From NCBI GenBank assembly GCA_910574865.1, contig CAJTDN010000020.1, positions 1-58,508 of the forward strand: a stretch of DNA of 58,508 bases. Reading direction: 5' to 3'. Source of the DNA: Lachnospiraceae bacterium. GTDB lineage: Bacteria; Bacillota; Clostridia; Lachnospirales; Lachnospiraceae. This document shows, piece after piece, positions 50,701 through 58,508 of the stretch. Below the pieces are notes generated by a model that did not search any database, was not told where the DNA came from, and was given only the letters and a program-made list of their open reading frames with translations. Within the stretch, counting starts at the first letter, position 1; each line of letters begins with the position of its first letter. The translations under genes and the position numbers were made by a program.

Positions 50701-53055
50701 CATATCCGTGCGAATTGTAAAAGCGAGGTTTATGAAACGTTAAGGAATATATTGGATACAATAATAAATACATTGCTTGCTATGGAATCCGGGCGGCTTA
50801 ACGAGCAGACCGCCGTGACGAACCTGGTGGAAAATCTGACCGTGGTCCGCGGCGTGGAGCATTTGATTTTGGCGCTGCAGGTGCTGGAGGGCGAGGAATT
50901 CCGCCGCCAGACGTACGGTGTCCACGACCGTTGCGCCGTATTTTCCAACGTCATCCGCCATTGTTACCCGGCGGGGGGCCAGGATTTGGCGAGTGGCCAG
51001 GAAGCGGCGGGCGGGCGAAAACCAGAAACCGGGCTGGAAGTTGCGGCGGGCGGGCAGAACCTGGCGGGGAGCCAGGCGGACAGGGAACGTCTTCGGGACG
51101 CGCACTTTTCCGAGAGACGGCTGGTGGAGACGGCCATGCTTGCCCCGCAGTGGATTGACGTGGTGAACGACGTGCTTTCGTGGGACGGCTTCAAGGAAGG
51201 GTGCTATTATTTCATGGCGCATATGAAGCAGTACGATTACGTGCAGAAAAAGGCCGAGATTGCCCGCTTTACCGAGTTGGAGCCGGAGGAGTTAAACGAC
51301 GGGGCGTTCGACATGGCGTGGTGCCGCGAGGTTTATCGGAGGCTGGGGGAAAAGCGGTTCAAGCTGCTGTACCAGTCGGCCAAATTTCTGTGCGACAATT
51401 CGTTCCACACCCGTGCCCGCAAATATGCCGACGCGTGCCTGGGAAAGGTAGGCAAGGAGGAGTGGCGGGCGCAGGCCGAGGAAAAGCGCAACAAGGACGC
51501 GTTAAACGCGTATTGCATCTGCCCGTTGGAGGATGACAAAGATTTGTTGGAACGCTACCTTTACGTGCAGCGGTTCGTGAAGGAGACGAAACAATTTGGC
51601 TCGCAGCGGCAGGCGAGCGAAAAGCGGGCGGCGGAGATGGCGGTTTTGAACCTGGCGCGCAATTCCCGTTTCGAGACCGTGACGCGGCTGTCGTGGATGA
51701 TGGAGAGCGAGCTGGTCGGGCAGAACGCGTGGGCGTTAAGCCCGCAAAGGCCGGGGCCGTTGGAGAATGGCGAACGTCCGCCCGCGCAGGACGCCATAGG
51801 GGGAAAAGACGCGGGAAATGTATCGGAATACGAGTTCTGGATTGAAATTGACGAACAAGGGGATAATGAAATCTGCGTGAGAAAGAATGGCAAGAAGCAG
51901 AAATCCATCCCGGCGGCGTTCAAGAAGGACGAGACGGTATTGAAGTTGAAAGAAATCCATTCTCAATGGAAGGAGCAGTACCGTCGCTCACGGAAAATGC
52001 TTGAGCAGGCGATGGAGGAGCGGACGGCGTTTTCGGCGGAAGAGCTGGGGGCGATGTGGAAGAACCCCGTCGTGTCGCCGATGCTCGCCAAATTGGTGCT
52101 GATTTGCGCAAGAGGCGGCGCAGAAAGCCGTGACCTGGCGAATGCCCACGGGAACCGTGATGAATCGATTAAGGCTGAAAACTTAGCATGCAATGTAAAA
52201 ATCGGCTTATACGAGGAACTTGAAAAAGACGGTCTGGCCGGGGAAATCCGTATTGCCCATCCGTATGACCTATATGAGCGGGATTGCTGGCATGCATGGC
52301 AGAAGCGCATATTTGAGGAAAAAATCGTCCAGCCGTTCAAGCAGGTGTTTCGGGAGCTGTATTTGAAGCTGGAGGACGAGCGGGAGACTTCGGTGTCCAA
52401 CCGCTATAGCGGATACCAGATTCAGCCGAAAAAAGCGGCGGCGGTGCTAAAGGGGCGCAAATGGAACGTAAGCTACGAGAACGGCCTGGAGCGGATTTAT
52501 TATAAGGAAAACCTGGTAGTCAACTTGTTTGCCGAGGCGGACTGGTTCTCGCCGGGGGACATCGAGGCGCCGGCGATTGACTACGTGGAATTTTTCGGCC
52601 GCAAGGACGGAAAACGTGTGCCAATCAAGGACGTGGACGACGTCGTCTTTTCGGAGACGATGCGCGACCTCGACCTGGCGGTCAGCACGTCCTACGTGGG
52701 CGGGGTGGATCCGATCACGTCATTTTCCACGGTGGAGCTTCGGGCCACGATTGCCGAATATACCTGCCGCCTGATGAAGCTTGACAACGTGACGGTGGAG
52801 GGACATTTTGCCAACATCAAGGGCGGGCTCAATGATTACAGCGTGCACCTGGGCAGCGGGACCGTCCGCCAGGGCGGCGGGGCGGCCATCCACATTTTGC
52901 CGGTGCACAGCCAGAAGCGCGGGAAGGTGTATCTGCCGTTTTTGGACGAAGACCCGAAGGCCGCGGAAGTTTTGTCCAAAATCATCTTGCTGGCGGAGGA
53001 CGGCAAGATAAAGGATCCGTCTATACTTGACCAGATACGGACAAGGGAGAAATGA
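47749..53055 (+). CDS. DUF4132 domain-containing giant protein
   Basis: A 1768-residue cytoplasmic protein without membrane segments. The N-terminal 560 residues look like helical repeats (many LxxLL-type amphipathic helices, e.g. KFADDEWIMALFFAEC). The C-terminal part has the DUF4132/MolR features: QPFKQVFRELYLKLEDE, FAEADWFSPGDIEAPAIDYV, then VEGHFANIKGGLNDYSVHLG and GTVRQGGGAAIHILPV. Homologues include E. coli YehI and MolR, whose function is unsettled. Low-complexity Gly/Ala inserts occur near residues 560-610, 795-820 and 1085-1120, some as tandem duplications. The ATG at 47749 follows AAGGAGG. A terminator follows. Confidence 0.85.
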   Translation: MGNMDNQEVVRRLKEYNKTLSRSSCTALEKQYVKEVDERGYLYGFNIREMEAARDVDSFLHDEREFRGLLKEHAPKLCEYLRRLTEFTCNTGLIRMDVRSKEFRRQSEKAKRAIGAFYIFYGAGLDMRALVYGEYRNLFYGSYLAPVIAQELFAGNEEVVGYCRDVLTSENNTAVITRDVIIAIEQSHNKELHALLTNLFLAAKLQEGLRQSVAETADENNLEYFLELLDVIDKENLLRFSSIQRAVLTWIGLGYEEAKEKDVRYIFGKMRLFLKDESEREASLLATENPLDVYLALYGIGVHDVEEAVLRAKALLGNNRRFVVASALIYLRMTHCFEIREHLDFFDKFADDEWIMALFFAECSQKTCGGWKLSREEALLLYRKTLEFLAANGAKKEYHSQGFSWFYVQIGKENLCHILYGIIESFPEPELVEGYLPYVASTLYYSRLETFMEKYFRRASEEKRKEFLLKAIIASNEKLQEWAEKEYKVLELSKKDVDALAGKLKTKKASARGHIVNVLAAQEKEHVLDVYHRLSESSVKTIRESAVELRRKAGGCFLDEPETDATGFGNPAVDGGDVQNLPTSAQAVQTSSKQGGLAEGASVADRRATPPRAFLGSVKIQGKESGYGLYAPDAVPELPYESHVATKKKGLVIKKETLDLSGLFPWDKRKVSEYLALWGRRITEHENDEYDAGHEFRQVKDNRFWPVNREKKGLSALPLSDVWRAYFAEDELNADEMFEIRFLLESEHDNVYLEKMLDVPDEMFTIDSKDAKACAYFGHFETIFSHYWQERKEAGEPVDGGMPAGEPVDGEARTDVSAGISGFAECWFEKALTLLELVNTHHKSTTYQRKGYRDVMETHSVAGIRSITFLRGLLDLTQADEEHFRRAFPLELQLYAQYNLKCAESAGSKPVIAPLVLARAYTLGMIPVEVVYEGILDTHYDPASRNPYVYGANRAHQLFESFRDAYFEGKGIWGRPKLSLEGYYHIRANCKSEVYETLRNILDTIINTLLAMESGRLNEQTAVTNLVENLTVVRGVEHLILALQVLEGEEFRRQTYGVHDRCAVFSNVIRHCYPAGGQDLASGQEAAGGRKPETGLEVAAGGQNLAGSQADRERLRDAHFSERRLVETAMLAPQWIDVVNDVLSWDGFKEGCYYFMAHMKQYDYVQKKAEIARFTELEPEELNDGAFDMAWCREVYRRLGEKRFKLLYQSAKFLCDNSFHTRARKYADACLGKVGKEEWRAQAEEKRNKDALNAYCICPLEDDKDLLERYLYVQRFVKETKQFGSQRQASEKRAAEMAVLNLARNSRFETVTRLSWMMESELVGQNAWALSPQRPGPLENGERPPAQDAIGGKDAGNVSEYEFWIEIDEQGDNEICVRKNGKKQKSIPAAFKKDETVLKLKEIHSQWKEQYRRSRKMLEQAMEERTAFSAEELGAMWKNPVVSPMLAKLVLICARGGAESRDLANAHGNRDESIKAENLACNVKIGLYEELEKDGLAGEIRIAHPYDLYERDCWHAWQKRIFEEKIVQPFKQVFRELYLKLEDERETSVSNRYSGYQIQPKKAAAVLKGRKWNVSYENGLERIYYKENLVVNLFAEADWFSPGDIEAPAIDYVEFFGRKDGKRVPIKDVDDVVFSETMRDLDLAVSTSYVGGVDPITSFSTVELRATIAEYTCRLMKLDNVTVEGHFANIKGGLNDYSVHLGSGTVRQGGGAAIHILPVHSQKRGKVYLPFLDEDPKAAEVLSKIILLAEDGKIKDPSILDQIRTREK

Positions 53056-53095
53056 GGATGAGACAATAAAATGACTGCAAATGGCAGCAGACGAG

Positions 53096-53141
53096 GCACC
53101 CGGGAATTTGGCAATGTGCATAAATCCGGGTGCTTTTTTTT
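53096..53141 (+). terminator. Rho-independent terminator after the DUF4132 gene
   Basis: GCACCCGG (53096-53103) pairs with CCGGGTGC (53126-53133), extended by AATTT/AAAT inside, and is followed by a run of eight T. Confidence 0.9.
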
Positions 53142-53322
53142 GTGCGAAAATACCAATTAAAAAACGATTTATGACGAATTTCCTACAGTTTGTGAAAAAA
53201 ACGCGCACGCGGCGGATTTTCTGGTAAAATATGAAGCAATATGGAAGTTGTGCTGCCACTAAGCTTGAAGGAATTTCGCCAAGTGGACGGCAACAAGTTA
53301 AGAAAAGTAGGAGGAGAACCAG

Positions 53323-55740
53323 ATGAGACACCAGGATATCATTGAAAAGATGACTTTGGAAGAGAAATGTGCCTTCCTTAGCGGCAAGACCGTGTGGGAG
53401 ACGCGGGACGTGGGACGTCTTGGCATCCCGTCCATTTTCTGTAGCGACGGCCCCCACGGGGTGCGCAAGCAGGCCGGGGAAGGCGACCACCTGGGGCTGA
53501 ACGCGTCCCTGCCGGCGACGTGTTTCCCGACGGCGGCGACGATTGCCAACAGTTGGAACGAGCAACTGGGGGAAGAAATGGGGCGGGCCTTGGGAGAGGA
53601 GGCGGCCTCGCAAAACGTCCACGTGTTGCTGGGGCCGGGTCTGAACATTAAGCGGAGTCCGCTTTGCGGCCGTAATTTCGAATATTTTTCCGAGGATCCG
53701 TATTTGGCGGGAAAAATGGCGGCCTCTTACGTGAGAGGTATCCAGAGCAAGGGCGTCTACGCCTGCCCGAAGCATTTTGCCGTGAACTCGCAGGAGCTTC
53801 GGCGGATGGCGATGAACGCCGTGCTGGACGAGCGCACCCTGCGCGAGATTTACCTGATCGGTTTTGAAATCGCGGTCAAGGAGGGCAAAGCGAAGACCAT
53901 CATGTCCAGCTATAACGAGGTAAATGGCGTCTATGCAAATGAAAACAAGCATCTTTTGCAGGAAATCCTGCGTAAGGAATGGGGGTTCGACGGCATCGTC
54001 ATCACCGACTGGGGCGCGTCGAACGACCATGTGGCGGGCGTGGCGGCAGGGTCGAACCTGGAAATGCCGGCTCCGGGGCTTGACCCGGCACGGGAGCTGA
54101 TTGCCGCGATTGCTGACGGCAGTTTGAAAATGGAAGAATTGGACGCGTGCGTGGACGATTTGCTGGACGCGGTGCTGGTTTTGAATGAGAACGCGAAAAA
54201 CAAGCCGAATGAGTTTGACAAGGACGCGCATCACGAGTTGGCGAAAAAGGCCGTGCACGAGAGCGCGGTGCTTTTGAAAAATGAAGACTGTATTTTGCCG
54301 CTGCGGGCGGGCTGCAAGGTGGCCGTTGTCGGGGATTTCGCGGTGGAGCCGAGATACCAGGGCGCGGGCTCGTCGGTGGTGAACCCGACGAAATTGGAGA
54401 CGACCGAGCAAATAATCGGCCGGTATGACCTGCAGGTTGCGGGAATCGCCCGTGGTTATAAGAGAACCGGCGAGGCAGACGCGCAGCTAAAGCAAGAAGC
54501 ACTCGGGCTGGTGAAAGACGCGGACGTGGTGTTGTATTATTTCGGACTGGACGAGTTGAGCGAATCCGAGGGACTGGACCGTGTGCATATGAGAATTCCC
54601 AAAGTGCAGGTGGAATTGCTGGAGGAAATGGCGAAAATAAATCCGAACATTGTCGGGGTGATGAGCGCGGGCGCGTCGGTGGAAATGCCGTGGGAAGGGG
54701 CGTGCAAGGCCATCCTCCACGGGTATTTGAACGGCCAGGCGGGCGCGGGAGGGATGCTCGACATCCTGACCGGGAAGGTGAATCCGTCCGGCAAGCTGAA
54801 CGAGACATACCCGTTAAAATACGGGGATACCCCGGCTCGCCGCAATTTTCCGAGCAAGGAGAGAAATTCCGAATATCGCGAAGGCATTTTTGTCGGATAC
54901 CGATATTATGACACGGCGGGAGTAAGGGTACGGTATCCGTTCGGCTATGGATTGTCCTATACCACGTTTGTATATTCCGACTTGCGGGTGAACGACGGGG
55001 GCGTGACCTTCAAAGTCACAAATACCGGGAACCGTGCCGGGGCCGAGGTTGCCCAGCTCTACGTGGGGATGAAGGGCGGCAAGGTGTTCCGCCCGGCAAA
55101 AGAGCTGAAAGGTTTTGCCAAGGTATTTTTGAAGGCGGGCGAGAGCGAGGACGTGACGATTTCTTTCGATGACAAGACGTTCCGTTACTGGAACGTAAAG
55201 ACCGACGCATGGGAAACCGAGGGGGGCGCGTACCAGGTGATGGTCGGCGCGAACGTGGCGGACATTCGTCTGGAGACGGAAGTGGCGGTCGCGGGTACCG
55301 TGGCGGAATGTCCTTACGACGAGGTGAAATTGCCATCCTATTATAAAGGAACCGTGCAGGACGTGCCGGATGAGGAATTTGCAAAACTTTTGGGCGGGCC
55401 GGTTCCAAACGGACATTGGGGCGGCGAGCTTGGCGTCAACGACGCGATTTGCCAGATGAACCATGCCAGAAGCGGCCTGGCGCGGTTGATTTACAAGATA
55501 TTGACAAACATGAAGGAAAAGAGCGAGGCCAAGGGCAAGCCGGACTTGAACATCTTGTTCATTTACAACATGCCTTTCCGGGGCATTGCCAAGATGACGG
55601 GCGGCGCGGTCAGCATGGATATGGTGCGCGGCATGGTGCTGGTGGTGAACGGCCATTTCTTCAAGGGACTGGGAAAAATAATCAGCGGATATTTCGCCAA
55701 CTCGAAGGCGAACAAGGCGTATGAGGCAAAGTTAAAATAG
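53323..55740 (+). CDS. GH3 glycoside hydrolase, beta-glucosidase-like
   Basis: An 805-residue GH3 enzyme in normal order. Barrel: IFCSDGPHGVRKQAGEGD, GLNIKRSPLCGRNFEYFSED, KHFAVNSQELRRMAMN, with nucleophile Asp229 in GIVITDWGASNDHVAG. The sandwich domain has AVVGDFAVEPRYQGAGSS and GLDELSESEGLDR, with a plausible acid/base Glu. A fibronectin-III-like domain follows YPFGYGLSYTTFVYSD. The final 125 residues include NMPFRGIAKMTGGAVSMDMV and a hydrophobic helix, related to the tail of the second GH3. No signal peptide. The start follows AGGAGGAG. Upstream, a TAAAAT at about 53223 may be a -10 box, but no good -35 was found. Confidence 0.92.
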   Translation: MRHQDIIEKMTLEEKCAFLSGKTVWETRDVGRLGIPSIFCSDGPHGVRKQAGEGDHLGLNASLPATCFPTAATIANSWNEQLGEEMGRALGEEAASQNVHVLLGPGLNIKRSPLCGRNFEYFSEDPYLAGKMAASYVRGIQSKGVYACPKHFAVNSQELRRMAMNAVLDERTLREIYLIGFEIAVKEGKAKTIMSSYNEVNGVYANENKHLLQEILRKEWGFDGIVITDWGASNDHVAGVAAGSNLEMPAPGLDPARELIAAIADGSLKMEELDACVDDLLDAVLVLNENAKNKPNEFDKDAHHELAKKAVHESAVLLKNEDCILPLRAGCKVAVVGDFAVEPRYQGAGSSVVNPTKLETTEQIIGRYDLQVAGIARGYKRTGEADAQLKQEALGLVKDADVVLYYFGLDELSESEGLDRVHMRIPKVQVELLEEMAKINPNIVGVMSAGASVEMPWEGACKAILHGYLNGQAGAGGMLDILTGKVNPSGKLNETYPLKYGDTPARRNFPSKERNSEYREGIFVGYRYYDTAGVRVRYPFGYGLSYTTFVYSDLRVNDGGVTFKVTNTGNRAGAEVAQLYVGMKGGKVFRPAKELKGFAKVFLKAGESEDVTISFDDKTFRYWNVKTDAWETEGGAYQVMVGANVADIRLETEVAVAGTVAECPYDEVKLPSYYKGTVQDVPDEEFAKLLGGPVPNGHWGGELGVNDAICQMNHARSGLARLIYKILTNMKEKSEAKGKPDLNILFIYNMPFRGIAKMTGGAVSMDMVRGMVLVVNGHFFKGLGKIISGYFANSKANKAYEAKLK

Positions 55741-55756
55741 ATAATAATAAAGAAGT

Positions 55757-55842
55757 GACGCTGCACTAGGCTCGGAAAGACCTCGCCAAGTTGCAGGTAA
55801 CTACATTCGTACGTAAGCACCTAAAACATAGGTGCTAAGTAC
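55757..55842 (+). repeat. Two-hairpin intergenic element, fourth copy
   Basis: Hairpin A has a different outer stem from the other copies, CTGCA/TGCAG (55761-55765 with 55792-55796), but the same core CT-A-GGC, 13-base loop ending in GACCTC, and GCC-A-AG. Hairpin B pairs GTACGTAAGCACCTA (55809-55823) with TAGGTGCTAAGTAC (55829-55842). TAGGAGG of the next gene follows at once. Confidence 0.8.
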
Positions 55843-55862
55843 TCATAGTAGGAGGTACTATC

Positions 55863-56450
55863 ATGGGAGCATTGAAAAACTGGTGTCTGGGTGTCTGGGG
55901 TGGTTTCGCCGAGAGGAACCCCAAGGCGGCGAAATGGGTGCGGGAGGGCGGCTTGTTCGTCATCGTCAGCAACCTGATTACCGTGTTCAAGTACATTTTA
56001 TTACAATTCTTACCGGCGGCGTTTGCAAGCCTGCCGTTGGTGGATTTTGGCTGGCCGGGCATTGACGTGACGTTGTTTGGCGAGACGTTTAAATGGAACA
56101 TTTTAGGATACGACGCGGCGCACGGCGGCCTGCCGTATTTCTGCGCGTACATCATCGCCATGTTCGTCGGTGAGTGCATCAATTTCCCGTTACAGAGGAA
56201 CATCGTGTTCCGCAGCAAAGGAAATGTCGGCTACCAGGGACTTTGGTATCTAATCGCGTTTTGCATCATCACCTGCATCGTGAACTCGGTGAACTGCGTT
56301 TGGGTGGCCGTGGCCGGCTTGTTCGTGCCGGACTTTATTTACAATATCGGGACGACGGTGTTAAACGGCGGTATTTCGATGGTGATTTTCTTCTTCGTGA
56401 ACAAGATTATCTTTCCCGAGGGAGAGGCGAAAAAGGAAAAATGCCATTGA
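55863..56450 (+). CDS. GtrA-like polytopic membrane protein
   Basis: A 195-residue protein with four likely membrane helices, at about residues 29-52, 95-112, 128-152 and 160-185. GECINFPLQRNIVFRSKGNV resembles the GtrA segment in which an Asn/Arg-rich loop precedes WxF-type residues. GtrA-like proteins are thought to flip or handle polyprenyl-linked sugars. No glycosyltransferase gene adjoins, so the family call stays tentative. The start follows TAGGAGG, directly after the fourth copy of the two-hairpin element. Confidence 0.65.
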   Translation: MGALKNWCLGVWGGFAERNPKAAKWVREGGLFVIVSNLITVFKYILLQFLPAAFASLPLVDFGWPGIDVTLFGETFKWNILGYDAAHGGLPYFCAYIIAMFVGECINFPLQRNIVFRSKGNVGYQGLWYLIAFCIITCIVNSVNCVWVAVAGLFVPDFIYNIGTTVLNGGISMVIFFFVNKIIFPEGEAKKEKCH

Positions 56451-56725
56451 ATCAATTCGTTTTCGTTTCCTTTTGGATAGCGACAAACTAACGTCATTTG
56501 ACAAAGAAGAACTGACTTGTTTGATGAGAGGTGACTTTAAAAAAAGTATCACTCTCCACGATGGTTTGAACGAATTGTTATTTTGCACTTTAAGCAGGGA
56601 GGAACCGTATTAGGAGCAGGTTGGCAGAAGCTTTTCTGTACACAGAAAATGAAGCGGGCGCAGAGATAGAAAATATGCAATAATGACTCTTGGAAAATTT
56701 GCTAAAAAGTAGAATATCAAGCACT
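56451..56725. other. AT-rich gap with decayed coding sequence
   Basis: A plus-strand frame over about 56450-56612, without a start, reads FRFLLDSDKLTSFDKEELT and ends at a TAG after REEPY. A second stretch at 56619-56683 reads RLAEAFLYTENEAGAEIEN before a TAA. Neither has a ribosome-binding site. They look like fragments of broken genes; I recognise no family. Confidence 0.35.
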
Positions 56726-56789
56726 GGATTCGGATATCCAAATGACGATTTTGCACCGTTTACATGTTTGTAAAATGGATATCCAATCC
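56726..56789. repeat. GGATATCC inverted repeat at the edge of the truncated gene
   Basis: GGATTCGGATATCCA (56726-56740) and TGGATATCCAATCC (56776-56789) are complementary apart from one extra base. The 35-base spacer includes the apparent start of the next reading frame. It may mark the break point where the 5' part of that gene was lost, or a recombination site. Confidence 0.5.
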
Positions 56790-57860
56790 GCTTGCAGGGG
56801 AAAAGTCCCCTACCCCCTTACGATTGCGGGATTGCTTTTTGTGGGTAAAGAGACGGCGATTAATCGATTGCTGCCGCAGGCAGAAGTGATATATCTTCAT
56901 TATTCAGCAGACAATATGGAAGAGTATGATTCCCGATTGGATCTAAAACAGCCGATAATATCTGTGATTGATCGTTTAACTGAGAAGATACAAAATACCA
57001 ACAAAATTGTAAACGTACAAGTGGGGCTGTTTCGGCTGGAGGTTGAAGATTTTTCGGAAAAGGTATTTCAAGAAGCACTCTTGAATGCGTTATCGCACAG
57101 AGATTATCTGAATATGGGAGCAGTGTATGTAAAGCATTATCCGGATAGAATTGTGATTGAAAATCCAGGTGCATTTCCAGAGGGAGTGAATGAGAAAAAT
57201 ATAATTACACATCCGTCTACGCCGAGAAATAAATTGATTGCAGAGACATTACAAAGGCTTAAATATGTGCAAAGGACGGGACAGGGTGTCGATATTATCT
57301 TTCGCGAGATGATTTCTTCGGGGAAACCATATCCGCAGTATTACGCATACAGCGAAGCAGTGTCATTGACCATTTTCAGTGCGATTGATGATGTGAATTT
57401 TGTTAAATTGATTGCCAGCGAGCAGGACAAGCTGCAAAAGATTCTGCCTTTGCCGGAACTAATGATATTGCGGTATTTGACAGATAATAAAAGAATCATA
57501 TTGTCTGAGGCACAGGAATTGACACAGCTTCCGATAGCAGAAGCACGAAAAAGCTGTAATAATCTTGTGCGGGATGGTTTAATTGGATTATCTGGTAAGG
57601 AGTATATGCTGACGGCTAAAGTCTATGATGCAATTAAATCAGATGTAGAATACATCCAAGATACTGTGATTCGGTATGTAAAAGCCAAAAGTTTGATAGA
57701 GGAATATTTGCAGTCTGCTGAATTTATTACGAATGAAAAAATTCGAGAACTGTGCGGATTTACGAGGCAGCAGGCGAGAATTACTTTGGATAAAATGCGG
57801 TCTGAAGGAATATTGCGATTGGAAGGGCAGGGACGTGTAGCTAGGTATTATAGAAATTAA
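56742..57860 (+). pseudogene. RecG-like ATP-binding transcriptional regulator, 5' truncated
   Basis: The frame encodes 372 residues matching the C-terminal two thirds of AlbA/Schlafen-type regulators with a RecG-like HATPase module: LTIAGLLFVGKE, then FQEALLNALSHRDYLNMGAV with the ATP-binding Asn, IENPGAFPEGV, and RTGQGVDIIFREM. A C-terminal helix-turn-helix region ends in TRQQARITLDKM. The N-terminal AlbA_2 domain is missing, and homology begins abruptly at VPYPLTIAGL, some 24 codons in, right after an inverted repeat. No ribosome-binding site precedes the ATG. The DNA is clearly more AT-rich than the rest. I read it as a decayed, probably transferred gene; a functional short form is less likely. 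Confidence 0.7.
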
Positions 57861-57864
57861 TGTG

Positions 57865-57935
57865 TTTCAATGCGTTTTTAATGCGTTTTAAATACGTTTT
57901 TTTGAGTGGGAGACGCATTTAAAAACGCATTGAAA
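57865..57935. repeat. Long hairpin after the truncated gene
   Basis: TTTCAATGCGTTTTTAATGCG (57865-57885, 21 bases shown as two arms' left side) pairs with the segment ending at 57935, with one bulged base. Inside, ATGCGTTTTAAATACGTTTTTTT repeats the same theme, ending in seven T. Confidence 0.6.
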
Positions 57936-58194
57936 GCGAAACAGACGCAATTTGCTCCGTGATAACACCATGATAACAAAAATTCCCAAAACGTCAGATA
58001 CAAGGTGCAGTTGTACTTAACAGTAAGCGGAAACAAATAATAGAGTTATATGCAAATGTAAAAAAAGCAGTAACATATATCAAATTGAAAAGCTTAACGG
58101 AACCTTATGCTCGCTTCCCAAAGATTATATGAGAAATTTGATTCTGATTCCGACTTAAAATATTATTTGGATGATGAAAACATAATAAACCGTG
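57936..58194. other. AT-rich stretch without supported gene
   Basis: No start with a ribosome-binding site and no recognisable protein on either strand. A short frame from 58107 (starting MLASQRLYEKFDSDSDLKYY) shifts out of phase before the nuclease remnant and may be part of the same broken gene. Confidence 0.35.
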
Positions 58195-58374
58195 AGGGAA
58201 AGCATAATTCCTGCGACGAAGACGGGCTGCGTCATCGAGGTCAAATATGCCGAAGACGGGAAGCTCGAACAGACGCTCGCCAATGCGATGGGGCAGATTG
58301 ACAAAAACGGGTATGCCGAAGTGCTGAAGCAGGATGGGATGGAGACGATTTATAAATACGGCATCGCTTGTTAA
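58195..58374 (+). pseudogene. C-terminal remnant of an AAA-ATPase/PD-(D/E)XK nuclease gene
   Basis: About 58 codons end in VIEVKYAEDGKLEQTLANAM, then QIDKNGYAEVLKQDGMETIY and KYGIAC before the stop. This is the signature ending of the large clostridial AAA-ATPase-like plus PD-(D/E)XK nuclease family (DUF1703 type), in which the E-K pair of the nuclease core lies in IxExK. The ATPase body, several hundred residues, is absent. Its higher GC content contrasts with the AT-rich DNA before it, so the join is probably a recombination point. Confidence 0.75.
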
Positions 58375-58508
58375 AAAAAGAATGTAAGGTACGGGGTGCT
58401 ACTCACGGGGACGTGCGCTCGCCGCACGGCCACCGTCCAATGGAGTGACGGGGTCGATGGGCATCCAGCCCATTGCCGCAGGAAATTTCAAATGGCTGGA
58501 TGCCATTA
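58375..58508. other. Intergenic end of window with inverted repeat
   Basis: GGCATCCAGCC (58460-58470) pairs perfectly with GGCTGGATGCC (58494-58504). Upstream, GGACG...CGTCC-like GC-rich complementarity lies at 58410-58440. No gene is seen before the window ends. Confidence 0.5.

Noticed and set aside
52720-54411. 563-codon open frame on the minus strand
   Set aside because: It lies opposite the DUF4132 and GH3 genes and crosses a terminator. Its product is His/Arg-rich shadow sequence without a ribosome-binding site, typical of antisense frames in GC-rich DNA.
58384-58508. Group II intron or rRNA start at the right edge
   Set aside because: The GC-rich hairpins were considered, but no intron domain V motif or rRNA signature is present.

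Overview
The window looks like chromosome of a GC-rich, spore-forming member of the Clostridia, most likely Lachnospiraceae. This rests on the clostridial-type 3' end of a 23S rRNA at base 1, strong AGGAGG ribosome-binding sites before almost every gene, an alpha/beta-type small acid-soluble spore protein, AddAB instead of RecBCD, a PadR-DUF1700-DUF4097-PspC envelope operon, FtsEX, and three family 3 glycoside hydrolases (GH3). No similarity search or base-composition calculation was run; assignments come from reading motifs.

Layout. 1-160: end of an rRNA operon and its terminator, with no 5S gene between. 254-4439: a YtrA-type GntR regulator with its own promoter and operator, then a MacA/MacB-like efflux system. 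4620-7711 (minus): a membrane protein, a 44-residue ORF and a Gfo/Idh/MocA-VOC-VOC fusion. 7959-10995: two membrane proteins (DUF5058 plus partner) and an M20 peptidase, separated by a tandemly duplicated structured repeat. 11043-23287: SWIM-SNF2 helicase, esterase, AddB, AddA, DUF1294. 23408-25877: PadR/DUF1700/DUF4097/PspC operon. 25951-27501 (minus): ECF sigma factor and DUF2461. 27890-30973: esterase remnant, alanine/glycine symporter behind a leader hairpin, SASP, WecG/TagA-like transferase. 31166-35244: CdaR-like regulator, FtsE, FtsX, CtpA. 35370-45051: MFS transporter, AraC regulator, a cassette bounded by two inverted 157-bp MITE-like repeats (stand-alone GH3-like tail protein plus a toxin-antitoxin pair), and two GH3 genes, one with swapped domain order. 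45456-53055: VanZ protein (minus), small membrane protein, GNAT, a possible beta-grasp protein and a 1768-residue DUF4132 protein. 53323-56450: third GH3 and a GtrA-like protein. 56451-58508: AT-rich decayed DNA with a truncated RecG-like ATPase regulator gene and the tail of an AAA-ATPase/nuclease gene.

How the parts fit. The carbohydrate genes (three GH3s, esterase, MFS, AraC) suggest plant or host glycan oligosaccharide use, with cytoplasmic enzymes since none shows a signal peptide. AddAB and the SNF2 protein serve DNA repair and DNA remodelling. MacAB-GntR, PadR-DUF1700 and the ECF sigma factor are separate envelope or stress circuits. The most unusual non-coding feature is a family of paired hairpins at three intergenic sites whose stems change in compensation while the loop stays conserved; the second is the pair of inverted three-hairpin repeats around the toxin-antitoxin cassette.
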